Assembly (NCBI GenBank): GCA_037903475.1
Contig: JBAJFG010000611.1
Location: 4,092,001 to 4,156,000, forward strand
DNA length: 64,000 bases
Direction: 5' to 3'
Source of the DNA: Ancylostoma caninum
Lineage: Eukaryota; Nematoda; Chromadorea; Rhabditida; Ancylostomatidae
A program made the translations under genes and the position numbers. Shown here in pieces: positions 13,080-24,378 of this stretch (positions are counted from its first letter, which is position 1; each line of letters begins with the position of its first letter). The notes below the pieces were generated by a model. The model saw only the letters and a list, made by a program, of their open reading frames with translations, ran no database searches and was not told the origin of the DNA.

Positions 13080-13790
13080 CGGTACTTATTCTGAAGCCCA
13101 TGGGGACCTCTTTTTTATTAGGCGACGGAAGGAGAATGAATTCACTGCTGGATAACATCCGTAACTTAAATGATGAGGTATTGAGACTGCGAGCCGAGAA
13201 TGCAAGGTTGAGGAATTCTGCCGCTGATGTCAGCTTGGCTTCCCTGGCTGCTGCTCAATCCGATCACTCATCTTGCCGTGCTCCATCACCACAAATGCCA
13301 TCTTCCACCACCTACTAGAAAGGGGAGCGGGCGAGATCCGTCGTCAGCAGGGATTCCTGGGTGTGCGGTCAGCCATTTTTCAGTAAGAGTACTTTATGGC
13401 CATAATTGTGTCCTTGAACTTATGAAATTCCTTCCAATAGAGTGCTCGACTATTGCAGTTTATCGACTAGGCAAGGTTAATTCTAATCATCCTCGCCTGG
13501 TAAAAGTTCTATTACCTGCATCCTTTTTGCTAGACAGATGGTACGGCTAGCCCCCCTTCTCTGGTTATTCAAATTAAGGGGCCTCTTCATCAAGCCCTCC
13601 CTTTCTAAACAAGGAACGGAGAGGCTACGTGCGGAGCGCATAGCTCCCCGTAGTAGCCCTGCAAAAACTCATTCTTCTCCAAATTCCTTGGTTGCCGTTC
13701 AAGCAATGGATGCTATTGATCGAGTAAATGTGCCGGCCTCAGCTTGTACTTTGTCTATTCCTGTTACTTCTGAGGTTCATTTAAACACTT
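13080..13790 (+). pseudogene. LINE ORF1 relic (coiled-coil protein)
   Basis: This precedes the LINE ORF2 region on the same strand. The piece at 13137-13215 contains a leucine-rich coiled coil (LNDEVLRLRAENARLRNS). It matches in layout 'LSEEVATLRAQNQLLRNS' of the second LINE (24970-25040, minus). A later piece 'YRLGKVNSNHPRLVKVLLP' (about 13458-13515) pairs with 'YRMGRPSSGRPRLLKVILP' of the second copy. ORF1 proteins of CR1/jockey-type LINEs coat the RNA. Frames are broken by stops and shifts. Confidence 0.65.
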
Positions 13791-13867
13791 AAAGGTTCAC
13801 TGGACTTTCAATTCTAGGCCTAGTCGTCTTGCAACGAACACTCGATCCTTGAACAAAAAATAGGGAT

Positions 13868-15190
13868 TTGTTGACTTTTCTACTCAAGCTTTATGATCTG
13901 GATGTAGTAACTTTAACAGAGACAAAGATGAGCTCTACTCATGAATGTCACCCATTTTGTGCGACTTCCTCGGAAAATATGAGTTCTTTAGGTGCGACCG
14001 GTCAGGAGAAAAGGTGGGTGTGTCGCGGTTCTCATCAGAGAAATTCTTTCACCATGCATAGTATTCAAGGAAAATGCTTACGAAATTCTGAGTTGTGATG
14101 TGAGCGCGTATTCAATTTCCATCAGAATAGTTCTTGTCTACAGAACACCATCATGGTCCTCTGCGATCTCGTTCCAGCTCACCAAAGTTATTGGCGATCT
14201 CATTTTGTCTGATCGCTTGTGCGTAGTCACTGGGGATTTCAATATGCCTGACATTAAGAAGCGCAGACCTAACAATGCTAGTGAAACCTGCTCGGCTTCC
14301 AAATCGTTCCGTGAATTTTGTGAAACTTCGGATATGGTGCAACATGTCTATGATCCAACGCATGGAGCAAGCATTTTGGATCTACTTTTCTCATCGGATC
14401 CTAGTAGTATGTTCAACCTCAGGGTGGGTAGTCCAATCGGATCCAGTGACCATGCAGCGATAAAATTATTGTATCAATGTGAACAGGGAAGAAACTAATC
14501 ATATATTAAGAGGAAATTATAGAGACGCCAACATGGAAGCTATCAAGGACTATCTGCGGGACATTGACTGGCATGGATCTTTTGGGTCCTATCTCGCTGC
14601 TGATGAAAAATACGAAACCTTCATTGCTATTCTGCACCACATCATTGACTTATTTGTTCCTTTGGTCAAAGTTACACCCATCAAGTCCTGACTTCCTCCC
14701 TACCTCAGTTCTCTTTTCTTGAAACTTCAGGAGGCCTGGTGTATTGCTAAGTGCACGTGTAAGGTGGAAGACTGGGATACTTTTAGGTCTTTGACGTCTG
14801 TGTTTCAGAAAAAAAAAAACTATGGAAATGGAACAATCACTTAAGAGAAAAGTGACTGAATCTAGGAGTAGAACGGCTTTCGCCAAATCTCTCAGGACAA
14901 GGTTGAAACAGACGCCTAAATTGGTACCTTTAATTCTTTGTGACAGAACCAAGTTGACAAAGAATGTTGAGAAGGCTGAAGCCTTTGCTGGTGTCGTTGA
15001 GGAAGCCTGTGTGCCACGGATTTTGACCCATCGGGGAATTGGTCCTTTCGTGAGTACCCTCTTACGAGAGATTCGGTGTGGTTTTACCCGGATGAGATTT
15101 ATCTCACTTGACCGGGGGGCATGCACCGATGTTGTGTTTCTGAATTTCACCAAGGCGTTCGACAGAGTCTGTCACCAAATGTTACTTTGG
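13868..15190 (+). pseudogene. CR1-type LINE ORF2, 5' part (APE endonuclease and start of RT)
   Basis: Fragments in order: 'VVTLTETKMS' (about 13896) and 'RIVLVYRTP', 'VVTGDFNMPDI', 'SPIGSSDHAA' (13992-14498) form the apurinic-like endonuclease, with the GDFN and SDH catalytic motifs. Linker pieces follow (14479-14860), then RT beginning with 'VVFLNFTKAFDRVCHQMLLW' (about 15129-15190), the (F/Y)xDFxKAFDxVxH motif. Several frameshifts and stops make it non-functional. The reading is cut exactly after codon TGG at 15190 by the 4-kb insertion and resumes in the right sense at 19199. Confidence 0.85.
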
Positions 15191-15229
15191 TAAGTAAGGT
15201 ACTATAGTACTAAGTACTATAGTAAGGTA

Positions 15230-15568
15230 GACAATATAAATACTCTACAAAATTTCGGTAATAATAACCATACGGTCACATGTAATCAAAACTGTTCAAC
15301 TTGTTTAATCACTAATCATCCTCCATTTGTTATAGCGAATTCTACCGATTTAAAAATCTATACTTATGTTCAACCTTATACTTCCTGTGCTAATAATAAT
15401 GTTATATATTGTCTTTCCTGTTTAGACTGTGGTAAACAATATGTGGGATTAACTACTAGAAAAATCAAATGCAGAATAAAGGAACATATCTATCATATTC
15501 ATAAAAATGATGTTAACAATTATCTCTACGAACATTTTAAGAATTCATGCACTAATAAAACATATCAC
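15230..15568 (+). pseudogene. GIY-YIG endonuclease domain of Penelope-like element (frameshifted from RT)
   Basis: This open frame starts after a stop at 15191-15193. A Cys-rich lead (CNQNCSTC) precedes 'VIYCLSCLDCGKQYVGLTTR' (15401-15460) and 'KIKCRIKEHI', the variant GIY-YIG core with YxxxC, CxxC, YVG, and Arg/His residues seen in Penelope-type endonucleases with a zinc-binding CCHH set. The frame meets TAA at 15569-15571. The expected continuation (LTILDSSED, then SEKEFFWI with the catalytic-Glu region and PFGLND) is in the next frame from 15568, so a single missing base at about 15568 separates endonuclease from RT. The domain nicks target DNA to prime reverse transcription. Confidence 0.8.
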
Positions 15569-17970
15569 TAACTATTTTAGATAGTAGTGAGGATAACAAC
15601 GATAAAGTAGTTTTGTCAGAAAAAGAATTCTTCTGGATTAAACTCTTGAATACAGCCTATCCTTTTGGACTTAATGATAATATAAAAGGATATGGCAATA
15701 TTTCTGATATTTCTAACCCATTACTGTATAAAGATAATCATCCTTACTATAGTCTGAGTATTATAAAAGATAGAATTAGAAGTAAAAGACGAGGCAATAA
15801 TAAGAAACATAATGATATGGACATATTCATTAATGAAGTTAATAACATTGACTCACATATATCTCTCTCTAGATATATACACTCTTTTAAGAGAAGTTTT
15901 CTTAATAGAGTTATTACTTCTTGTTATGATGCAGGGTTCCTCAATAAAATTAATTCAAAAATTAAACCGTATCTTTTGGCTTTGTTGTGCAGATTTCACT
16001 TTAAAGATAAGAATAAATACATAAATGGTATTAAGCCTAGTATCAATATCAGCACTAATTATTTACACGAGTTCTTAGATAATGTCAATCTTAATAAAAT
16101 CATTAATAATAGACATATAAAAAATATTGTTATGAAAAATAACAAAGAATATATTCCATGTAGGTTAGTTTACACGTACGATTTGCCAGTTTCACAAGGT
16201 ATTTTTAACTACAATAAAGTACTAAACAGTTTAGACACAGCAACTCTGACAGAAATTATTGGTAATAGTTGTAAATGTTTTGATAAAGAATTTCTTCATT
16301 ATGTTGATAAACACCATAAGCATGTTATTACTGGTGATATTAACATAATTAAAGATCCTATTCTCAGAAATATTATGAGTAAGGGAACAAAATTTAGGAT
16401 CAACAAAACAATTTCTAAAGAAAATTTTCACGAGTGGATTTTTTCCACTATTGAAAAAATTATTAAAAATTTCAAAAAGAAATACAAACTTAATGCAAAC
16501 CAGGTTGGAGATATTCATAAGTTTCTTAAGTATAGTTTTGTCCGTAAGCTTAAGCCTTATCTTTATAACACACATCTTAATAGTCCTATACACTACAATT
16601 TTAACAATATGTTTTTAAAAATTTTTTTAAAAAATTTCGTAATATGTCCCCTGGACAAGGCTAGCAATAATTATGGCATAGTGTGTTTGAAATACTACTT
16701 AATCATCATTTTAAAAGAGATGGGGTTTAATGCAATCAATGGAAATGATATACAATTTAATCCTAACAATACCTATACGGTTTATGATGTTGAAACAAGT
16801 GAAGAAATAATGAAAAGACACAGTAAATTTTGTGACGTTAACAATCTTACTACTAACACTGAAAAAAGTAGTATACCTTTAATCTATTGTATTCCTAAAC
16901 TACATAAAAACAAAATAAAGTTCCGATTTATAACCGGTGCTACTAATAGCAGTATAGAACCATTAGCCTTGGAATTGAAGAATATTTTCAACTTCATCAA
17001 AAGGCATTTTAAGAGGTATTCCTTAGCAATAAAAACACGCAATAAAAACTTTATAGGCTATTGGGCTATAGATGACATTAATATCAGTAAAGATTTATCA
17101 TATTTGGATATAAAGAAACCATTTTTATTTTCGGCAGATTTTACAAATATGTTCACCAATTTACCACATAATGTAATAAAGTCTAATATCAGAGAGCTCT
17201 TGTTAATATGTTTCAAAAACGCTGATAAAAAATATATAGCACACAATGGATACAATAGAATATTTTACACAAATGATAATTCCAGAAGAAATTATAGGTA
17301 TTATACAGTTAGTGATTTGCTTTATTTTGTAGACTATCTGTTGGACAACAGCTTTTGTAAGTTCAGCAGTATTCTTTTCAAGCAGACAATAGGAGTACCA
17401 CAGGGAGGTAACTTCAGTCCACTATTAGCTGACCTTACCCTTTCTTATTTTGAATATAAATATTCCGTTAATGTAGCTCACAATAGACAAATCATATATC
17501 CTTTTCGTTATATGGATGATATACTAATATTACATAATAGTAATGAAGAAAACATTTCAAATATATTATTTGAAGTTTACAATAACTATCTTCAACTAGA
17601 AAGTACACATAGCAGTAGCTGTCATTGCACTTACTTAGATCTTGATATCAGTATAGTCAGTGGTAATATTATTACCAAAATGTATAATAAAACAGATCAT
17701 TTTGGTTTCAAAGTTAAAAGACTAGTTCATGCTGATTCGGCAATTTCAGTGGGTATCAAAAAAGCCCCCATATATACCGAAACACTTAGGATAGCTAGGA
17801 CTTGTACTTTCTTTGATGATTTTGTAGATCGAATTAAACAACTAAAATTTCTACTACTACAAAATAATTATCATAATGATTTTATATTAGGTAGCATACT
17901 TCGTTGCATTAACAAAAACAAGTTTATTCTATATAAATATGGATTATCAGATAATAATCCAAGCAGTTAA
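15568..17970 (+). CDS. Penelope-like (Naiad-type) reverse transcriptase
   Basis: A single open frame with no internal stop; numbering here is from the TTG at 15613 (785 codons), the true protein beginning upstream in the endonuclease. The first ~40 residues finish the GIY-YIG domain (EKEFFWIKLL, AYPFGLND). A CKC motif at residues 220-222 (16270-16278) sits between endonuclease and RT, fitting the CxC linker described for N-terminal-endonuclease PLEs. RT motifs: CPLDKASNNYG (345-355), PKLHKNKIKFRF (428-439), SADFTN (507-512, first catalytic Asp), GVPQGGNFSPL (594-604) and YMDDIL (633-638, catalytic DD). The ~65 residues between the KLHK/RFITG block and SADF could hold the insertion-in-fingers domain of this clade. 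Codons are strikingly AT-rich (AAT, AAA, ATT, TTT) compared with the neighbouring LINE. Closest known relatives are Naiad PLEs and, more distantly, telomerase. Confidence 0.9.
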   Translation, partial: LTILDSSEDNNDKVVLSEKEFFWIKLLNTAYPFGLNDNIKGYGNISDISNPLLYKDNHPYYSLSIIKDRIRSKRRGNNKKHNDMDIFINEVNNIDSHISLSRYIHSFKRSFLNRVITSCYDAGFLNKINSKIKPYLLALLCRFHFKDKNKYINGIKPSINISTNYLHEFLDNVNLNKIINNRHIKNIVMKNNKEYIPCRLVYTYDLPVSQGIFNYNKVLNSLDTATLTEIIGNSCKCFDKEFLHYVDKHHKHVITGDINIIKDPILRNIMSKGTKFRINKTISKENFHEWIFSTIEKIIKNFKKKYKLNANQVGDIHKFLKYSFVRKLKPYLYNTHLNSPIHYNFNNMFLKIFLKNFVICPLDKASNNYGIVCLKYYLIIILKEMGFNAINGNDIQFNPNNTYTVYDVETSEEIMKRHSKFCDVNNLTTNTEKSSIPLIYCIPKLHKNKIKFRFITGATNSSIEPLALELKNIFNFIKRHFKRYSLAIKTRNKNFIGYWAIDDINISKDLSYLDIKKPFLFSADFTNMFTNLPHNVIKSNIRELLLICFKNADKKYIAHNGYNRIFYTNDNSRRNYRYYTVSDLLYFVDYLLDNSFCKFSSILFKQTIGVPQGGNFSPLLADLTLSYFEYKYSVNVAHNRQIIYPFRYMDDILILHNSNEENISNILFEVYNNYLQLESTHSSSCHCTYLDLDISIVSGNIITKMYNKTDHFGFKVKRLVHADSAISVGIKKAPIYTETLRIARTCTFFDDFVDRIKQLKFLLLQNNYHNDFILGSILRCINKNKFILYKYGLSDNNPSS

Positions 17971-18002
17971 AGTAGATTGAAGAAACTATTCTACTAGTGT
18001 TT

Positions 18003-19198
<1,196 letters not shown>

Positions 19199-20237
19199 AA
19201 ACTGGAGAGAATTGGGGTGCATCCCAGAATAGTTGCTTGGATCGGGGCGTTCCTGTCTGGGCGCTCGTTCAGAGTGCGTGTCAATAATGCAATATCGTCA
19301 CCAAGGCTAGCCGGTAGAGATGTTTCCCAGCGTGCGGTCCTATCCCCACTGATGTTTAATATCTATACCAGTGAACTCCCTTCTCTTATAAATTCGTTCA
19401 GTGTCAGCTTTAGTGCTTTTGCTGACGACATCAAAGTGTATCACTCCATCTCGACTACAGATGACTGTTTAGCTCTTCGGAGAGCAATCACGATGGTGCA
19501 TGATTGGTCCATGACTTGGGATCTACCACTTTCTAAGGTAAAAACTAAGGTGTTGCATCTTGAATCAAAAAACTCCTGCTTCAACTATGTCATTGACGGG
19601 ATTAGTAAAAAAGGTTGATCATAGTTGGGAATTGGGTTTTCTGATAACAAAGGAGCTTAGTTTTGATAAGCACTGCGACGTCGTTGTAAGCAAAGTTAGC
19701 AAAGCAACCAAAGCCGTCCACAATATATTTCGAGCACCGACTACGAAGAATGCCGGAGTTCTTCTCAGAGCATATAAGTCCTATGTTAGACCGATTCTCG
19801 AGTATGGAGCGATAATATTCAGTCCCTATAAGCACAAATATATTGATAAAATCAAAGTCGTTTAGATCAGTTTCACTAGGAAACCTATGATTAGGTTGCT
19901 AGGCTTTATGTGCGATCGGATTCCTTCCTCCGTTGAAAGAAATGCAAATTTTCAGCTCAAATCTGTTTTCTACAGAAGGAAAAGTTTGATCTTTCAATGT
20001 TCCATAAAACTCTGCATGGAAACTGTGGACTAAATTCTGACAGTTTTATGAAGACTAAGCCGTCCATTACCAGAGGAGGTTGTCGCAGAATTGTAATTCC
20101 TTGAGCAGAGCTAAGTTGCAGAGTTCATTTCTTCTGTCAGGGTTACTCCAGATTATATGAGACTGAGTAGACTCCGACCTGTTCCTGCTAATTTGGCCAG
20201 CTTCAAGACACTACTGAATACAATTCTAAGTCCTTAG
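19199..20237 (+). pseudogene. CR1-type LINE ORF2, 3' part (rest of RT and C-terminus)
   Basis: This continues the RT interrupted at 15190: the codons read KLERIGVHPRIVAWIGAFLSG, which corresponds to 'ELHQIGIHSRIIKWIKEFLA' in the second LINE. It includes 'AVLSPLMFNIY' (the GVPQGSVLSP motif with its start altered) and the catalytic 'FADDIKVY' near 19415. Further fragments 'LLRAYKSYVRPILEYG' (about 19758-19806) and a last piece ending at the TAG stop (20235-20237) complete it. A mariner copy is inserted at the TA directly following. The probable 3' UTR continues at 21073 to about 21262. Confidence 0.85.
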
Positions 20238-20239
20238 TA

Positions 20240-21072
20240 TTAGGTTGGTCCGAAAGTTTTGCACCAAGACATTTTTTAGGATCCAGAATTCCATAGGCTT
20301 TAAATCAAAATGCCACTACATATAGAAAACTGATGACGGGTTGGGTCCCCCACAAACGTAGTGCCTTGCAAGACTGAGTGTGGGCTAATCTTTGCTGCTG
20401 CGTTCACACAGGAAGAATTTTCTCCACCAGCTCATTAATGGAAATGAGACTTGGGTCTGTGTGTTAACCATACACGAGAGAAAAGTTGAGTCGCGCCTAG
20501 CGAACCATCTCCAATATAGTCGAAAAGAGAGGTGCATGAAAGAAGGTTTTTCTGTGTTGTTGGTGGAATTCCGTGAGAATGCTGTATCGAGAACTACTGA
20601 CGCCTATGCTACCATGACTGCCTAGTCTACTCTTTTCAACTACAGAAATTGGCATGCGCAATTTACCTGGAGTTGAGAAAAATTGACCATGTTGCTCCAC
20701 TTCATGACAACGCCCGACCTCACATGACGAAGCTTACCCACCAAAAAATTGCCGAATTATTTGGGAGGATCTACCACAATCTGCTTATTCTCCTGACTTA
20801 TGCCCGTCCGAATACCACTTGCTCGGAGCCCTGAGGCTGCATCTACGAGAAAACGAATTCGGTGATTGGACCAAACTGAAATCTGAGATCCGAAGCTTCT
20901 TAGACTCGCAGCTGCCAGAGTTTTTGACCTCTGGATCTGTTGCTTTAGTGAAGCGTTGGTCATACCTCGTGGATCATGAAAGTGATTACTTTGTTGATTG
21001 ATATCTATTCATAATGAACGTAACATTTTTTGAAAAATGTATATTAGGTGCAAGACTTTCGGACCAACCTAA
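20240..21072 (+). mobile_element. mariner-family transposon, internally deleted
   Basis: Terminal repeats of ~26 bp with one mismatch (left starts TTAGGTTGGTCCGAAAGT at 20240, right ends at 21072) are flanked by TA (20238-20239 and 21073-21074). The DNA-binding half of the transposase is missing. What remains is the catalytic half: 'FLHQLINGNETWV' (about 20410), where the usual catalytic GDE is GNE, 'LHDNARPHMTK' (about 20700) and 'GALRLHLRENEFGDW' (about 20827-20870) running to 'HESDYFVD' (about 21000). The 833-bp length against ~1.3 kb indicates a 5' deletion. It landed directly behind the LINE stop codon. Confidence 0.85.
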
Positions 21073-21262
21073 TAGTTACCGTTTTTCTGTCGTCATCTAT
21101 CTTTTTGTCCAGTTTACTTACTATTTTTACTTCTATTTTCGTTTGCAGCTTTTTATTCTTGCAACTTCAGATGTAGCCCAAATTATAGGGCTTTTTAAGT
21201 AGTTTTGATAGTTTTTTTGTTGAACATGACGTTGTCATGTAATAAATATATATATATAAAAT
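21073..21262 (+). repeat. 3' UTR and tail of the plus-strand LINE
   Basis: This follows the mariner insertion and appears to continue the LINE. It ends in TAATAAATATATATATATAAA, a simple-repeat tail. Immediately before the tail is a hairpin, ACATGAC-gtt-GTCATGT (21224-21240), the same placement as CACGCG/CGCGTG in the second LINE (21404-21421). Confidence 0.55.
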
Positions 21263-21555
21263 AATATTCTTGATGTTTTTACTACGGTTGTCTCAAAGTT
21301 TTATTACATAGCTACCGGTTTGACAATAAGCAATTACTGAAATGAGGTCTTGTCATACAGCCATCGTAGAAGTGACTACATTTTAGTATTTAGTATTTAT
21401 TTACACGCGGTTACGCGCGTGCAGAAAAGCAAAACAGGACAAGTAAGAACACAACGATAAAACGACACTTGCATTAGTACAATGCAGGAGAAGCAAAACA
21501 AAAATATCACAATAGTTAACACGAATATAAAATAAGAGAAGGAAAACGCAAATTT

Positions 21556-24146
21556 TTACTTCAGAAATTTGTTTACCATATTTTTAAATTGATGGATACG
21601 TGGAGATATATGGAACTTTTTACTGATTTGTGCGTAGTCGGAACCCACTCTGTGAACGAAGAAGTTAGTTCTCACTGAGATGGACGAAAGAGGAATATGT
21701 ATTTTGTTCGGAGCGCCTCTGGTAATGGACTCGCGGAATTGAGAAAAGGCGCTGGAATTTAGTTTAACAAAGCCATGAATAATCTTGAAGGCCATAAGTA
21801 GGTCCTGTTTCGTCCTTCTGAGAGCTAAAGACTCCAAGTGCAGATTAACTTTCCTAGCGGTGTTTGGAGGTACGGTCCGGTAGTCGAATCCTCCAATACT
21901 CAGCAGAACTTTGCGCGTGAAGCTGTTCTGCACTTTTTCCGGGGCATGAGTATTTTTAGATTCACTATTATTATATATAACTGTTCCATACTCTAGAATA
22001 GGGCGCACATAAATTTTGTATGCCCGAAGAAGCACTTGGAGGTCTCTGGACGAAAGACGTCGGAACAAAGTGAAAATTCTTTTCATTCCCTTGGATGCTA
22101 TCACCTCTATGTGCTTGTCGAATACAAGCTTATCGGTGAGGTGAAATCCCAAACCGACCACTTCAGAGACTTCTCTTATTTTGAAATCTTCAATAAAGTA
22201 GTCATGTTCGTTATTTGTAGAACCTAGATGCATGACTTTTGTTTTTGAAAGGCTTAAGGGGAGATTCCATTGCCTAGACCACTGTGCAACAGCGTTAATA
22301 GCCAGCTGAAGATCCTCCACATCGCTATTACACGATACAGTATTGTACAACTTAATGTCATCAGCAAACTTTTTGCATCTGACATTAAGCCCGGAGATGA
22401 TTTCAGGAATATCCCTGGAGTAGATATTGAAGAGGATGGGAGAGAGAACTGAACCTTGAGGAACTCCACTACATATTTTTCTAGCTGAAGAGAAGGTTCC
22501 ATTGACAGAAACTCTAAACTTACGTTGAGCCAAAAATTCCTTAATCCATTTGATAATTCTACTATGAATTCCTATTTGATGTAACTCGAGAATAAGTTTG
22601 TGATGCGGAACTTTATCGAACGCTTTTTCAAAGTCGATATAGATAACATCGACAACGCGTTTATGACTTAAAGCAGCAGTCCAGTCATTAAGAGATTCTA
22701 ACATCTGGGTTACCGTAGATTTGCCACTTCTGAACCCGTGTTGGTCTTCGGGGATTATGCAATGTTTTTTTCAAATGATCGGTTATGGCATCTTTCATTA
22801 TTTTTTCAAACAGGCGACAGAAGACTGATGTTATACTGGCCGGCCGGAAATTGTTCGGAATATTATGAGGTGGCTTTTTTGGAAGGATTACAAGGGATTG
22901 CGTATGCTTCTTTCCATCTTGCAGGAATTTCAGCTCGCATAAAGCTGAGATTGAAAATGAACTCTAAGGGTGGGGCAATTTCTGCGGCTATTTTCCTAAT
23001 GAAACACAGTGGAATCTTATCCGGAGTCAGCGAGCGAGATTTGGCCCATTTCTGTAGCAGACTGAGTATTTTATCCCTGTGGAACCAAACACTGTCCTCC
23101 ATTTGTAGAAATGTGCTTGTCGTTTCATCTGTAATGATATTAAAACTGTTTTGAAACACATTCTCAAAATGATCTGCAAGAAGCTCAGCCTTGTCACTGT
23201 CATTGAAGTATTTAACGCCATTGTTACCTATGATTGTCTGAAGGGGTGGTTTTTTTTTTAGTACAGAATTGATAATCCTAAAGAATGGTGGCGTATTTCT
23301 AGTAGCCAGAGCTTTTCTTTCCAAACATGATCGATATTTCCTTAATTTGGTGCTAAATTTCTCACAAATTGCTTTGAGACGAGCTTTATTACTTGGGGTA
23401 GGAAAAGAATGAGCTCTTGCCCACGCATAGGAGCGGGATCTCAAAAGTTTAACCAAGTGATCGGGTAAATTTGGCCCACGAAGCTGTTTGACCCGTACTG
23501 GTACATAGAGTTCTATACAGTGCTTCAAGACAGACAGGAGCAATTCATACATTTGATTTACGCTACGAAGCCTAGCCAGTGAACCTATCCAGTCTACATT
23601 TTGCATATGTTGAGCTATAAGATCATATCTGGTATTGATAAAATCTTTAACACAGACTCGAGGGATTTTTTTGGCTTTCCTGAGCAATACGGAGAATTCG
23701 ACAGCTGAGTGGTCACTTGACCCAATAGGAGGGAGGATGGACACTTCGTTGACTAAATGATTGACTGATTGCACAGTACTAAGTCCAGCGTATTAGCTTC
23801 ACATGTAGGAGAATGTAACCAACTGATGGAGAGAATGGGCTTGACAAATTACGAGGAAATCCTTAGATAAACGAGATTTAGCCTCAGGCGGATAAACATT
23901 CCAGAGAATGTCGGAGTAATTAAAATCACCAGTCACAAGGCAAGGGTGATTAGACGTTGTGAGATCACTGATGACTTTGACTAGCTGATCGTTCTTGGCT
24001 GCAGAACAAGCGGGAGTGCGGTAGACCGCAACAACCCGAAGTTTGTCAACATTCACTACGACATCGCAGCAGAGAACCTCGTAACTGCCAGGAACAGATT
24101 TAGAGTATATTATATCGAACATAAGAGGATGACGTACGAGAATCAA
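21556..24146 (-). pseudogene. LINE ORF2 (APE endonuclease plus reverse transcriptase), broken
   Basis: Three open pieces. At 24146-23799 lies endonuclease with 'VVAVYRTPACSA' and 'LVTGDFNYSDILW'. At 23774-22863 the endonuclease ends (PPIGSSDHSAVEF), followed by a linker and the RT N-terminus (SLTPDKIP, PARWKEAYAIP). At 22704-21556 is RT with IDFEKAFDKVPHHK, 'CSGVPQGSVLSPILFNIY' and the catalytic 'FADDIKLY', then the CR1-like C-terminal region 'LLRAYKIYVRPILEYGTVIY' and a lysine stop end at 21556. The last piece (382 codons) is uninterrupted. Frameshifts separate the three, so the whole protein is not made. Codon use is mixed and unlike the AT-rich PLE. Confidence 0.9.
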
Positions 24147-24378
24147 GACTCAACCGCCCTTTTTCCTAGGCCTATCACAGCGCACCAGTTGAAATTCGGA
24201 GGAATGGCATCCAACAATTACCATAGAGTCGATATCAGGTTTTGGCCAGGTCTCAGACAGAACTACCAGATCGAACCCATAGTGAAATTGCAGAAAAATA
24301 ACTCGTCAAGATTTTTTGCAATAGATCGATTATTTGTGCTGCAACATTTGAGGTAGTTAACGGATTTCCGGGGAGAAT

